Origin: Micromonospora parva
GTDB lineage: Bacteria > Actinomycetota > Actinomycetes > Mycobacteriales > Micromonosporaceae
Direction of reading: 5' to 3'
DNA: 64,000 nucleotides
Assembly: GCF_000718515.1 (NCBI RefSeq)
Contig: NZ_JNZS01000003.1
Location: 62,001 to 126,000 of the forward strand
The notes under the pieces: model-generated
Told to the model about the DNA's origin: nothing
What the model saw: the letters and a program-made list of their open reading frames with translations, nothing else
The model's database searches: none
Position numbers and translations under genes: made by a program
In this document: positions 43,738 to 52,671 of the stretch, one piece after another
How positions within the stretch are numbered: position 1 is the first letter of the stretch
Layout of the letters: every line of letters starts with the position of its first letter

Positions 43738-44532
43738 ATGGACGGCATGGGAGAAGCGCAAGATCGAGCAGTCGCTATCGTCCAACGTGCCGCCGGAAAC
43801 ACAGTGGCACCTGCGGTTGCAGCTCTCCTGACGGTGGCAGCGGCGGTGCTCAACAGACCAGAACTCGGCGTCGCAGCCGTTCCCGCCAGCGCACTTGCGG
43901 GCTCCGTCGTGGAGGAGTCGGTGTCGTTGGTTTACCGTCTCTGGGCTGCGGAAGGTGCACAGCGCTTTAGCGAGGCCGTTGAGTCGGAGAGCGGATCAAC
44001 TGTCGATGACCTCGCTGCGGGAGAGCAATCCGATCGTAAGACCCGGCAGTTGCTGGGCGAGGCCGTCGGGGCCTCAACCACCACAGCCGACGAGTGGAAG
44101 ATCAGGGTGCTCGCTCGGGCCTTTGTCGTGGGCGCAAAAGACAAGTCCAGAGCTGACGAGATGCGCATGCTGATTGCACTCTTGGAGGATTTTGAAGGGG
44201 TCGACGCGCGATGCTTGTCAGTGATAAACAAGGCACCTGAGCAGTTCCGCGTAGAAGATATCGCCAAGCGAGACAGAGGCATCGCCCATGTTGCGCCGAT
44301 CCTCGTCCAGAAGTTGGCAAAGTTGACCTTCATCGAAGCGGCCCCACGTAGTCAACAACACCTGTCCGGCGAGGAGAGAGATGAGTTGCGGGACGCGCAA
44401 CAGACGATGGGCGAGCCTGAACCACGGTTGCCGACGAACTACCGGCTTACGGACTTGGGACAGACGGTCGCTCATCTCCTTGGCCGTATGGGTGCGCTCC
44501 CTCGTCAGCACCCTGCCGAGAGCGCTGACTGA
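43738..44532 (+). CDS. Unrecognised protein, lower-GC gene
   Basis: 264 residues from the ATG at 43738; an ATG three codons on is also possible. I do not recognise a named family. The start has a hydrophobic stretch (VAPAVAALLTVAAAVL), the middle is helical (TTTADEWKIRVLARAFVVG, DEMRMLIALLEDFEGVD), and the end (YRLTDLGQTVAHLLGRMG) resembles a winged-helix tail. Base composition is visibly lower in GC and codon use differs from the neighbours, which suggests recent acquisition. Its last 86 bp overlap the 3' end of the convergent hydrolase gene. Confidence 0.75.
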   Translation: MDGMGEAQDRAVAIVQRAAGNTVAPAVAALLTVAAAVLNRPELGVAAVPASALAGSVVEESVSLVYRLWAAEGAQRFSEAVESESGSTVDDLAAGEQSDRKTRQLLGEAVGASTTTADEWKIRVLARAFVVGAKDKSRADEMRMLIALLEDFEGVDARCLSVINKAPEQFRVEDIAKRDRGIAHVAPILVQKLAKLTFIEAAPRSQQHLSGEERDELRDAQQTMGEPEPRLPTNYRLTDLGQTVAHLLGRMGALPRQHPAESAD

Positions 44533-45337
44533 GGAAGCACGACAACAGTTGCCTGAACTCCTGCGGGTGTTCGATCGCCGGCACGTGCCCGCATCGGCCG
44601 AACACGTGCAGACGGACGTCGGTCAGGTGTTCGAGCAGGGGCCGGGTTGCCGTTTCGAGCGGAGTGATGCGGTCCTCGGCGCCGTGCACGAGCAGCACGG
44701 GCGCGCTGATCGCTGCCAGCGTTCGCGCCGAGAGGGTGAGGTCGTCGACCCATCGTGCCCGGGGTGGAGGAAACAACGACGCGAAGGCCGCCTCCCCCGC
44801 TCGCATCGCGGCCGCCCGGGCGTCGACTGCCGATTCGGTCACGAGCGCCTGGTCGAGCACGAGGCGACTCAGCATGTCTCGTGCCCCGAGCTTGCCGGCG
44901 GGGGCGGCCCAGATCGCGTCGAGCCCGGCGGACAGGGGCGCGCCGGGGGCGCCCATCGTCGCGACCGCCACGACCCGGGTGACCTGTCGGGGGCGTGCGG
45001 CCGCCAACGCCAGCGCCACGGCACCGCCCATGGAGTGACCCACCACGGCGTAGTGCTCGATACCGAGAGCGTCCATCAGGCCCGCGGCCTGCTCCGTCCA
45101 CAGCCGAAGCCCGCCCGTGGAGCCCGCCGGGACGGGCGTACGGCCGAACCCCGCCTGGTCGGGAGCCACGACGTGCCAGGACGTGCCGAGCGCCTGCGCC
45201 GTCGCTGCCCAGGCGCCGGACCCGGTCGTGCCGGGTCCGGAGCCGTGCAGCATCAGCACCGCGGGTCCGGTGCCGCTTTCCAGGACGTGAACCGGGGAGC
45301 CGTCGACCGTGACGGTCCGAAGTGCCGTCACCGGCAC
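44447..45337 (-). CDS. Alpha/beta hydrolase
   Basis: 296 residues from a GTG. The alpha/beta hydrolase fold is clear: VLMLHGSGPGTTGSGAW, VVAPDQAGFGRT, nucleophile in VVGHSMGGAVAL, acid in LLVHGAEDRITP and His in GRCGHVPAIEHP. The HGSGPG oxyanion motif resembles meta-cleavage product hydrolases (C-C bond hydrolases of aromatic degradation), but the substrate is not clear from context. It lies 13 bp downstream of the DJ-1/PfpI gene in the same direction. The last residues run antisense to the neighbouring gene. Confidence 0.9.
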   Translation of the reverse strand: MPVTALRTVTVDGSPVHVLESGTGPAVLMLHGSGPGTTGSGAWAATAQALGTSWHVVAPDQAGFGRTPVPAGSTGGLRLWTEQAAGLMDALGIEHYAVVGHSMGGAVALALAAARPRQVTRVVAVATMGAPGAPLSAGLDAIWAAPAGKLGARDMLSRLVLDQALVTESAVDARAAAMRAGEAAFASLFPPPRARWVDDLTLSARTLAAISAPVLLVHGAEDRITPLETATRPLLEHLTDVRLHVFGRCGHVPAIEHPQEFRQLLSCFLSQRSRQGADEGAHPYGQGDERPSVPSP

Positions 45338-45350
45338 AGGCCAGCTGTGC

Positions 45351-45920
45351 TCATGCGGATGCGGGGTTGACGGACTTCGAGAAGACCTCCATCATCGCCC
45401 GGCCGAACTGCGGCATGTCGGGCCAGCCCCGGCAGGAGACGAGGTTGCCGTCCACGACGTCGGGAGCGTCGATGACGGTCGCGCCGGCGTTCTCCATGTC
45501 ACCGGTGATGGGCGGGAAGCAGGCCGTCCTGCGGCCCTTCAGCAGCCCGTACACCGCTGGCACCTGCGCTCCGTGGCACACCAGCGCGATGGGGAGGTTG
45601 CGGGCGAAGAAGTGCTCGGTGATGCGCCTGACGTCGGCGTCGACCCGGATCCATTCGGGGGCGCGGCCGCCGGGGATGATGAGGGCGTCGTAGCGCTCGA
45701 CGTCCACGTCGGCCCAGGGCACGTCGACCGGCAGCTTCCGGCCGTTCTTCTCCACGTAGGCGTCGGAGTTGGGGTCGAACTCGTGGATGACCAGTTGCAC
45801 GTCACGCATCGTCCGTGACGAGACGTCCACGTCCCAGCCGCCCTCCTGCACGCGGTAGTAGGGATACATGGTGTCGAGTTCCTCGGCGGCGTCGCCGGTC
45901 AGCAGCAGCGCTCTGGGCAC
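45351..45920 (-). CDS. DJ-1/PfpI-family protein
   Basis: 189 residues from a GTG at 45920 with GAGGAG upstream. The DJ-1/PfpI nucleophile elbow is present with C115 in IALVCHGAQV, and LIIPGGRAPEW forms the conserved glycine turn. Related proteins act as glyoxalase/deglycase or chaperone-like proteins. The promoter region (45921-46016) carries a repeated CCGATC sequence. It is in an operon with the hydrolase, downstream of the GntR regulator. Confidence 0.88.
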   Translation of the reverse strand: MPRALLLTGDAAEELDTMYPYYRVQEGGWDVDVSSRTMRDVQLVIHEFDPNSDAYVEKNGRKLPVDVPWADVDVERYDALIIPGGRAPEWIRVDADVRRITEHFFARNLPIALVCHGAQVPAVYGLLKGRRTACFPPITGDMENAGATVIDAPDVVDGNLVSCRGWPDMPQFGRAMMEVFSKSVNPASA

Positions 45921-46016
45921 CTGCTTCTCCTCGCGTCTGGGGGCGGGTGAGGTGGTGGATCCGATCGAATCCAATCCGATCTGATTGCGCTAGCATTCCC
46001 CGGCCCGGCCCGCCCG

Positions 46017-46766
46017 TCAAGCGTCTGCCGCCATCCCGTCCGCGTCCCTGACGCCGTCGAACAGTCGCCGGAAACGCTCGCCGGAGCGCAGGATGTGCCG
46101 ACGCATCGCGTACGCGGCGGCGTCCGGGTCACGCGCGGCGATCGCGGTTACCACGTCCTCGTGCTCGGCCATCGCCAGGTGCGTGACCTGGGTGTCGTGG
46201 TGGAGCCGGAAGAGGTGCACGTGGCTGTGCAGGCGAGCGAGCGCTTCACGGATGACCTGGTTCTCCGCGCTCAGGGCGACGAGATCGTGGAAGGCGGCGT
46301 CGCGTAGCCCGAAGGCGCCGTACGCCGTGGGCCCGTTGCCCCCTTCCAGCTCCGCCATCTCCTCCAGCATTCGTCGCAGACCGGCCACCTGCTCCGAGGT
46401 CGCGCGTTCGGCGGATCTGCGCGCCGCCGCCGGTTCGAGGAGCAGGCGGACCTCGAGCATGTCCTCGAATCGCTGGCGGGTGATGTGCGGAGGGATGCGG
46501 TAGCCGGCATGGGGCACCCGCACGACCAGGCCCTCGGCCTCCATGCGGTTCAGCGCGTCCCGGATCGGCGTCTGCGAGACCCCCAGCTCTCGCGCCAGGA
46601 CGTCGATCGTGACGCGGGAGCCGGCCTCGATCCGTAGCGACATCAGCTGTCCGAGCAGCGTGTCGTACACCTCGTCGGCAAGCCGGCCGCCGGATCTTCC
46701 CGGCGGCGTTCCGCCCGCGACGGCCCTACGGCCCCGCGCGATCATCGCTTCGTCGTCCATCGTGAC
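46017..46766 (-). CDS. GntR-family regulator (FCD domain)
   Basis: 249 residues from a GTG at 46766, with AAGGA seven bases upstream; an ATG at 46760 is an alternative with poorer spacing. The N-terminal wHTH (LADEVYDTLLGQLMSLRIEAG, then LGVSQTPIRDALNRMEAEGLV) and an all-helical FCD ligand domain are visible. FCD-type GntR proteins usually sense organic acids or sugar acids. It diverges from the ABC importer operon, so it probably controls uptake and use of its substrate. Confidence 0.9.
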   Translation of the reverse strand, partial: VTMDDEAMIARGRRAVAGGTPPGRSGGRLADEVYDTLLGQLMSLRIEAGSRVTIDVLARELGVSQTPIRDALNRMEAEGLVVRVPHAGYRIPPHITRQRFEDMLEVRLLLEPAAARRSAERATSEQVAGLRRMLEEMAELEGGNGPTAYGAFGLRDAAFHDLVALSAENQVIREALARLHSHVHLFRLHHDTQVTHLAMAEHEDVVTAIAARDPDAAAYAMRRHILRSGERFRRLFDGVRDADGMAADA

Positions 46767-47038
46767 GTGAGGTCCTTTCTTGCGCCTTCGGGAACCTGTT
46801 GACATCAGTCACAACGCTGCGACATGCTGACGCCCCACACCGGATCGTATAGGAAAAGCGCTGGATGATCTTCATTCTGCGCCATCGCGGAACCGCCCGC
46901 CATCGCACCTGTGACGCCAGCCCGCGGGTCGGCACCCCGCGACAGCCCGGCGGCGACACGCCTGAGCAACCCCGCAACTGCACGGCGAAGCACATAGCGA
47001 GGCCTTAGAAGTCCCCACCCCAGAAAGCAGGCCCGAAG

Positions 47039-48475
47039 ATGCGATATCAGAAGCGAACAGGACGATTGTCCGTTCCCGCCCGGAAGGTGCAGCTGGCGAC
47101 GGCAGCCATGCTGCTGATGGCCACGACCGTGGCGGCGTGCGGCGGCGACAGCAAGGACGACGGCGCGAAGGCGAGCGCCCCGAAGGCGCCGGCGGCCATC
47201 CCGGAGCTCACCAAGGACCCGCTGACCCTCAGCTTCATCTGGTTCGACTGGCCCCCCGCCCAGGCACTGGAAGCCTTCGCGAACGCGGAGTACAAGAAAG
47301 AGCGGCCGAACGCCACCATCAAGGTCAACACCGTGCCGAACGCCAACTGGCACGACGCGATGTTCACCCAGTTCGCCGCGCGCAAGACCGACTTCGACAT
47401 CGCGATCCTGGACTCGCAACACATCGGCGAGGCCGTGACGAACGGCAACATCCTCGACCTCACCGACTTCGTCAAAGAGAACATCGACGTCAACGCCTAC
47501 AACCCCTACCTCCTGGCGGCGTACGGTCAGTTCCCCCAGGCGGAGACCGGCAAACGCGACGAGAACGCCAGCCTGTACGGGCTGCCGCTGCTCGGCGACA
47601 CCTGGACGATGATCTACCGCAAGGACCTGATCGGCGACAAGCCACCGCAGACCTGGGACGAGATGATCTCAGCCGCCGAGAAGTGCCAGGCGGACAACCC
47701 CGGTGTCAGCGGGCTGGCCTTCCACCAGGCCAACGGCTCCGACGCCGCGGCCGTCACCTACAACACCGTCAACGGCGTCTACGGCGGCAACCTCTGGGAC
47801 CCCAAGACGCGCAAGATCGACGGTGTCCTCAACGACGCCGCCGGCCAGGAGGCGATGGACGTCCTGGTCAACAAGATGAAGCCGCTGACCGCGAAGGGCT
47901 CCGGCAACTGGTTCATCGACGAGGTGAACGCGGCTGTCGCTCAGGGCAAGGCCTGCATCGCGTTCAACTGGATCGCCGCGAGCGGCGGCCTGCTCGACCC
48001 GAAGCAGTCGACGCTCGGCACCAGCCGGGAGCAGATTCTCGACAAGCTGGGCTTCGCCACCCTGCCGAGCCAGAAGACGAACCTGGTCCCGCTCGGCGGT
48101 ATGGGGATGCACATCTCGGCCTACTCCTCGAAGGCGAACCAGGCGGAAGCCCTCAACTTCATGAAGTGGTTCGAGCAGGCTGACGTCCAGAAGAAGTGGG
48201 CCGCGGCCGGTGGCGTGCCAGCGCGTACGGACGCCCTGGCGTCGCCGGAGTTCCTCAACGCCGGGCCGTTCAACAAGGTGTACGCCGACTCGGTGCCGCG
48301 GATGCGGGACATGTGGAACGTGCCCGAGTACGCGCGCCTCGTCGACATCGAGAACACCAACGTGAACGCGGCGCTCAACGGCGCGAAGAAGCCGAAGGAC
48401 GCGCTCGACGACATCGCCAAGGAGCAGCAGAACGTGCTCGACTCCAGCAACCGCAAGGGCGGCGGCGGACTGTGA
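47039..48475 (+). CDS. ABC importer substrate-binding lipoprotein
   Basis: 478 residues. The basic start, hydrophobic stretch and lipobox TTVAAC-GG (C34) give a lipid-anchored protein outside the membrane. The rest is a family 1 extracellular solute-binding fold (TVPNANWHDAMFTQFAARKTD, LYGLPLLGDTWTMIYRKD). It captures a sugar or polyol for the permeases encoded next. The stop overlaps the first permease start (GTGA). Confidence 0.92.
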   Translation: MRYQKRTGRLSVPARKVQLATAAMLLMATTVAACGGDSKDDGAKASAPKAPAAIPELTKDPLTLSFIWFDWPPAQALEAFANAEYKKERPNATIKVNTVPNANWHDAMFTQFAARKTDFDIAILDSQHIGEAVTNGNILDLTDFVKENIDVNAYNPYLLAAYGQFPQAETGKRDENASLYGLPLLGDTWTMIYRKDLIGDKPPQTWDEMISAAEKCQADNPGVSGLAFHQANGSDAAAVTYNTVNGVYGGNLWDPKTRKIDGVLNDAAGQEAMDVLVNKMKPLTAKGSGNWFIDEVNAAVAQGKACIAFNWIAASGGLLDPKQSTLGTSREQILDKLGFATLPSQKTNLVPLGGMGMHISAYSSKANQAEALNFMKWFEQADVQKKWAAAGGVPARTDALASPEFLNAGPFNKVYADSVPRMRDMWNVPEYARLVDIENTNVNAALNGAKKPKDALDDIAKEQQNVLDSSNRKGGGGL

Positions 48476-49422
48476 AAGACCCCGCACCGCTGACCACCGA
48501 CCACCCCGGGCAGGTGGTGTCTGTGACGCCACCTGCACCGGGGCGGTCCCGGCGGCTGAGCGACCGCTGGCTCGCCGTCACGTTCATCTCCCCCGCGATG
48601 CTGCTGTTGCTCGGCATGTCGGTGTTCCCGCTGCTGTGGGCGTTGTACCTGTCCTTCACCGACTACTCGGCCACCCGCGGCGGGCCCGCCAACTTCATCG
48701 GGTTCGGCAACTACACCGCCATCCTGACGTCGGCGCAGGTCCACACGAGGGCCCTGACCACGCTGATCTACGTGGTCGGCGCGGTCGGCCTGCAGACGGT
48801 GCTCGGCTTCGGCATCGCCTACCTGATCTCCCGGCGCACGCGCGGGCGGGGAGCGCTGACCACCCTGTTCCTGGTTCCGATGATGCTGTCGCCGGTCGTG
48901 GTCGGGCTGTTCTGGCGGTTCATGCTCGACGCGCAGTTCGGCGTGGTCAACAGCATGCTCGGCTCGGTCGGCCTGGGGCAGGTGGAGTGGCTCACCCGGC
49001 AGCGGACGGCACTGGTCTCCCTGATCGTCGTCGACACCTGGCAGTGGACGCCGTTCATCATGCTCATCGCGCTCGCGGGCCTCACCGCGGTGCCCAAGTA
49101 CCTCTACGAGGCCGCCTCGATCGACCGGGCCTCCGAGTGGTTCCGGTTTCGCACGATCACTCTTCCGCTGGTGTGGCCGCTGCTCCTCATCGCCGTGATG
49201 TTCCGGGCGATCGAGGCGTTCCGGCTGTTCGACCTCGTCTACATCCTGACCAGCGGAGGTCCGGGTGTCTCCACCGAGACGTTGTCGTTCCACATCTACA
49301 AAGTCGCGTTCCTGGGCTTCAACTCCGGAACCGCCTCGGCGTACGGGATCCTCATGGTCCTCGTCGTCATCGTCCTCACGCAGTTCTACCTGCGCTACCT
49401 GAACAAGCTCAAGGAGGACTGA
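48472..49422 (+). CDS. ABC importer permease 1
   Basis: 316 residues from a GTG overlapping the preceding stop. Six membrane helices are expected, starting with WLAVTFISPAMLLLLGMSVFPLLW. The cytoplasmic EAA loop reads EAASIDRASEWFRFRTITLPL. It is a MalF-like permease; the pair with the next gene forms the channel. The stop overlaps the next start as TGATG. Confidence 0.93.
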   Translation: MKDPAPLTTDHPGQVVSVTPPAPGRSRRLSDRWLAVTFISPAMLLLLGMSVFPLLWALYLSFTDYSATRGGPANFIGFGNYTAILTSAQVHTRALTTLIYVVGAVGLQTVLGFGIAYLISRRTRGRGALTTLFLVPMMLSPVVVGLFWRFMLDAQFGVVNSMLGSVGLGQVEWLTRQRTALVSLIVVDTWQWTPFIMLIALAGLTAVPKYLYEAASIDRASEWFRFRTITLPLVWPLLLIAVMFRAIEAFRLFDLVYILTSGGPGVSTETLSFHIYKVAFLGFNSGTASAYGILMVLVVIVLTQFYLRYLNKLKED

Positions 49423-50333
49423 TGGCCGTCTCCGTTGACGAGGCCGTGTCCACCGGTCCAGCCCCGGACCACGGGCCCCCCGCGCGCCGCCTCGGCGGTC
49501 GGGGCCGCTCCGTGGTGGAGATCGCGCTGCTGACCGTCCTGGCCGTGGTGATGCTCTTTCCGGTGCTGTGGATGCTCGAGACGTCGATCAAGGAGAACCG
49601 GGACGTCTACGCCATCCCGGCCAAGTTCTTCGACTTCGCCGTCACTCTGCAGCATTACAAGGATGTGTTCGTCGCTCAGGGCGACGGCCGCACGCCGGTG
49701 TCCGTCAACTTCCTCAACTCGGTGGTGGTCGCCGGAGCTTCCACGGTGCTGGCCACCGTGCTGGGGGTCCCGGCGGCCTGGGCCTACTCGCGCTTCGCGG
49801 TGAAGGCCAAGAAGGACCAACTGTTCTTCATCCTGTCCACCCGCTTCATGCCGCCCGTGGTGGTCGTGATCCCGATCTTCCTGATGTACCGGCAGATCGG
49901 CCTCTACGACAACAAGCTCGGCCTGATCCTCATCTACACCGCGTTCAACGTCCCGTTCACGATCTGGATGATGAAGGGGTTCGTCGACGAGGTGCCCGCC
50001 GAGTACGAGGACGCCGCCATGCTCGACGGGTACACGCGCCTGCAGGCGTTCTGGCGGTACACCCTGCCGCTGCTCGTGCCCGGCATCGCCGCGACGGCGG
50101 TCTTCGCCCTCATCTTCTCGTGGAACGAGTTCGTGTTCGCCACCTTCCTCACCTCCAGCGACAGCGTGCGGACGGCTCCCCCGGCCATCGCCGGCCTGAT
50201 CGGCGGTACCACCACGGACTGGGGTCTCGTGGCCGCCGCCTCCGTGGTGTTCGCCCTACCGGTGCTCGTCTTCGCGTACCTGGTGCGCAAGCACCTCATC
50301 GCCGGTGTGACGCTCGGGGCGGTGCGACGCTGA
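49422..50333 (+). CDS. ABC importer permease 2
   Basis: 303 residues, MalG-like. The N-terminal helix (VVEIALLTVLAVVMLFPVLWM) and the EAA loop EDAAMLDGYTRLQAFWRYTL are clear. It pairs with permease 1 and docks on the ATPases. Start and stop both overlap the neighbours (TGATG). Confidence 0.93.
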   Translation: MAVSVDEAVSTGPAPDHGPPARRLGGRGRSVVEIALLTVLAVVMLFPVLWMLETSIKENRDVYAIPAKFFDFAVTLQHYKDVFVAQGDGRTPVSVNFLNSVVVAGASTVLATVLGVPAAWAYSRFAVKAKKDQLFFILSTRFMPPVVVVIPIFLMYRQIGLYDNKLGLILIYTAFNVPFTIWMMKGFVDEVPAEYEDAAMLDGYTRLQAFWRYTLPLLVPGIAATAVFALIFSWNEFVFATFLTSSDSVRTAPPAIAGLIGGTTTDWGLVAAASVVFALPVLVFAYLVRKHLIAGVTLGAVRR

Positions 50334-51400
50334 TGGCGGGCATCGAGGTGACCGCGCTGCACAAGCGCTACCCCGACGGAACGGTAGCGGTCGAGCACGT
50401 CGACCTGTCCATCGGCCACGGCGAGCTGTTCGTGATGCTCGGCCCTTCGGGTTGCGGCAAGACGACCACGCTGCGCGCCATCGCCGGCCTGGAGAGGCAG
50501 ACGGCGGGCGACATCCGCATCGGCGACACGCTGGTCAACGACCTGCGGCCGGCCGAGCGCGACATCGCCATGGTGTTCCAGTTCTACGCTCTCTACCCGC
50601 ATCTGCGAACCCGCGACAACCTGGCGTTCCCACTGCGGGCCGAGGGCCTGCCCAAGCAGGAGGTGAACGCGCGGGTCGAGGAGGCCGCCCGGCTGATGCG
50701 GCTCGGTCCGCTCCTGAACCGACGACCGCGCCAGCTGTCCGGCGGGGAGCAGCAGCGTGTGGCGCTGGCTCGCGCCCTGGTACGCCGACCGCGCGCGTTC
50801 CTGATGGACGAACCGCTCACCAACCTGGACGCGGAGCTGCGGGCGGACATGCGCACGGAGATCAAGCACCTGCAGGGAGAGCTGGGGGCGACGATGGTCT
50901 ACGTCACCCACGACCAGGTCGAGGCGATGTCGCTCGGTCACCGGATCGCCATCCTCAACAAGGGCCGCGTCGAGCAGATCGGCACCCCGCTGGAGGTCTA
51001 CGACCGTCCGGCGAGTCTCTTCTGCGCCGCGTTCATCGGCTCCCCGCCGATGAACCTGATCGAGGTGGAGATCGCCGACGGGCGGCTGCACGCTCAGGGC
51101 GGGTTGGTCCTGACGCCACCGTCGGGCCTGCCACGCGATCGTCGCCTGGTCGCCGGCGTCCGGCCGGAGGCGCTGGAGGTCACCGCACCGGGGGCGGAAG
51201 GCTCGATCCCGGCCCGGGTGGTCTCGGTGGAGTGGCTGGGCGACGAAATCATCTACGTGGTCGACCACGGCGGCCAACGTGACGTCCGGGTCCGGATGCC
51301 ACCAACTGTTCGTTTCGCCGCTGACGCGAAGGTCGGGCTGCGGCACACCGGCGGAACCCCGGCGGTCTACGACGTGAGCACGGAAGAGCTGGTGGCCTGA
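50333..51400 (+). CDS. ABC importer ATPase 1 (MalK/UgpC type)
   Basis: 355 residues. Walker [11 protein letters not shown]-loop [10 protein letters not shown], signature [15 protein letters not shown], Walker [12 protein letters not shown] and an intact H-loop H193 in [13 protein letters not shown]-terminal regulatory TOBE-like region follows. It is normally a homodimer in this family, but a second ATPase gene follows directly, so a heterodimer with the next protein is likely. Confidence 0.95.
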   Translation: MAGIEVTALHKRYPDGTVAVEHVDLSIGHGELFVMLGPSGCGKTTTLRAIAGLERQTAGDIRIGDTLVNDLRPAERDIAMVFQFYALYPHLRTRDNLAFPLRAEGLPKQEVNARVEEAARLMRLGPLLNRRPRQLSGGEQQRVALARALVRRPRAFLMDEPLTNLDAELRADMRTEIKHLQGELGATMVYVTHDQVEAMSLGHRIAILNKGRVEQIGTPLEVYDRPASLFCAAFIGSPPMNLIEVEIADGRLHAQGGLVLTPPSGLPRDRRLVAGVRPEALEVTAPGAEGSIPARVVSVEWLGDEIIYVVDHGGQRDVRVRMPPTVRFAADAKVGLRHTGGTPAVYDVSTEELVA

Positions 51401-52476
51401 TGGGAACCGTTGCAGCACAAGGGCTGCGCAAGTCCTTCGGCAAGGTCCAGGCGCTGGACGGGGTGACGCTGGACGTGCCGGACGGCTCGTTCTTCGTCGT
51501 ACTCGGGCCCTCCGGGGCAGGCAAGACGACGACCCTGCGAGCGATCGCCGGCCTGGAGAAGCTCGACGCGGGCACGGTACATCTGGACGGCAGGGACGCG
51601 ACCGGCGACGCCCCGGCCGCACGCGACCTGGCCATGGTCTTCCAGAGCTACGCCCTCTACCCGCGACACACGGTGTACGAGAACATCGCCTCGCCGTTGC
51701 GGGCACGCCGCTGCTCGTCGAGCGAGATCGCCGCCGCCGTGCAGAAGATGTCGAGCCTGCTGCACATCGAACGCCTCCTGCAGCGTCGTCCCGCCCAACT
51801 GTCCGGCGGTGAGATGCAGCGTGTCGCACTGGCCCGGGCACTGGTCCGTAGCCCGCGCGCGTTCCTGATGGACGAGCCGCTGACGAACCTCGACCTCAAG
51901 CTCCGGGTCGAGATGCGCACCGAGCTCACCCGCATCCACCGCAGCCTCGGCGCCACCTTCGTCTACGTGACCAACGACCAGGTCGAGGCGCTGTCCATGG
52001 CCGACCAGGTCGCGGTCCTCAAGGAGGGCAAGGTGCAACAGGTCGGAACGCCGACCGAGGTGTACGAGCGTCCCGCCAACCAGTGGGTCGCCGGATTCGT
52101 CGGGAGCCCGCCGATCAGCCTGCTCACCTGCCGCGCCGAGGGAGATCGTCTGGTCGGCGCCGACGGCTGGACGCTGCCGCGACCCCGCTGGGCCACGGCT
52201 GAGGACGGTCAGGCGCTGCTGCTGGGCCTGCGCGCGGAGGACCTCTCCGTCGAGCAGCGTGGGGACGCGTCGTTGTCGGGCGAGCTCTACGGGCTTGAGC
52301 CGCTCGGTGACCGAACGGTGGTCGACGTCCGGGTGGGGACGGAGATCGTCAAGGTCAAGGCACGACCCACCGTCAGCGGTACGCCGGGCGAGCGACTGTC
52401 GGTCACCGTCGACCTGGACCGTGCGCACCTGTTCGACGCGGGCTCCGGGCTGTCGTTGTCCGAGGCGGGGCGGTAA
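51400..52476 (+). CDS. ABC importer ATPase 2 with degenerate H-loop
   Basis: 358 residues, same fold as ATPase 1. Walker A GPSGAGKTT, Q-loop VFQSYALYPR, signature [15 protein letters not shown] and Walker [12 protein letters not shown] are conserved. The switch histidine is replaced: YVTNDQVEALS has N192 where H is expected. That suggests an ATPase with one degenerate site, and the pair may work as a heterodimer with one active site. The start overlaps the previous stop (TGATG). Confidence 0.93.
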   Translation: MGTVAAQGLRKSFGKVQALDGVTLDVPDGSFFVVLGPSGAGKTTTLRAIAGLEKLDAGTVHLDGRDATGDAPAARDLAMVFQSYALYPRHTVYENIASPLRARRCSSSEIAAAVQKMSSLLHIERLLQRRPAQLSGGEMQRVALARALVRSPRAFLMDEPLTNLDLKLRVEMRTELTRIHRSLGATFVYVTNDQVEALSMADQVAVLKEGKVQQVGTPTEVYERPANQWVAGFVGSPPISLLTCRAEGDRLVGADGWTLPRPRWATAEDGQALLLGLRAEDLSVEQRGDASLSGELYGLEPLGDRTVVDVRVGTEIVKVKARPTVSGTPGERLSVTVDLDRAHLFDAGSGLSLSEAGR

Positions 52477-52671
52477 CCGCGGCCGGCGGCGACGGCACCA
52501 CGCGCCAACGAGTGGCAGCCGGGCGCCGGCGGACCGTCAGCAGTGCGTACGGCCTGACGACGCCCGGCCGGGCGCGGCCCGAGAAGACGACCGGTGGCGT
52601 CGGTCCGTGCGCACAGCCGCGGTCGCTGAGCCACGACGGACATCACCAGGAAGATCACAGGAGGCGACGGA

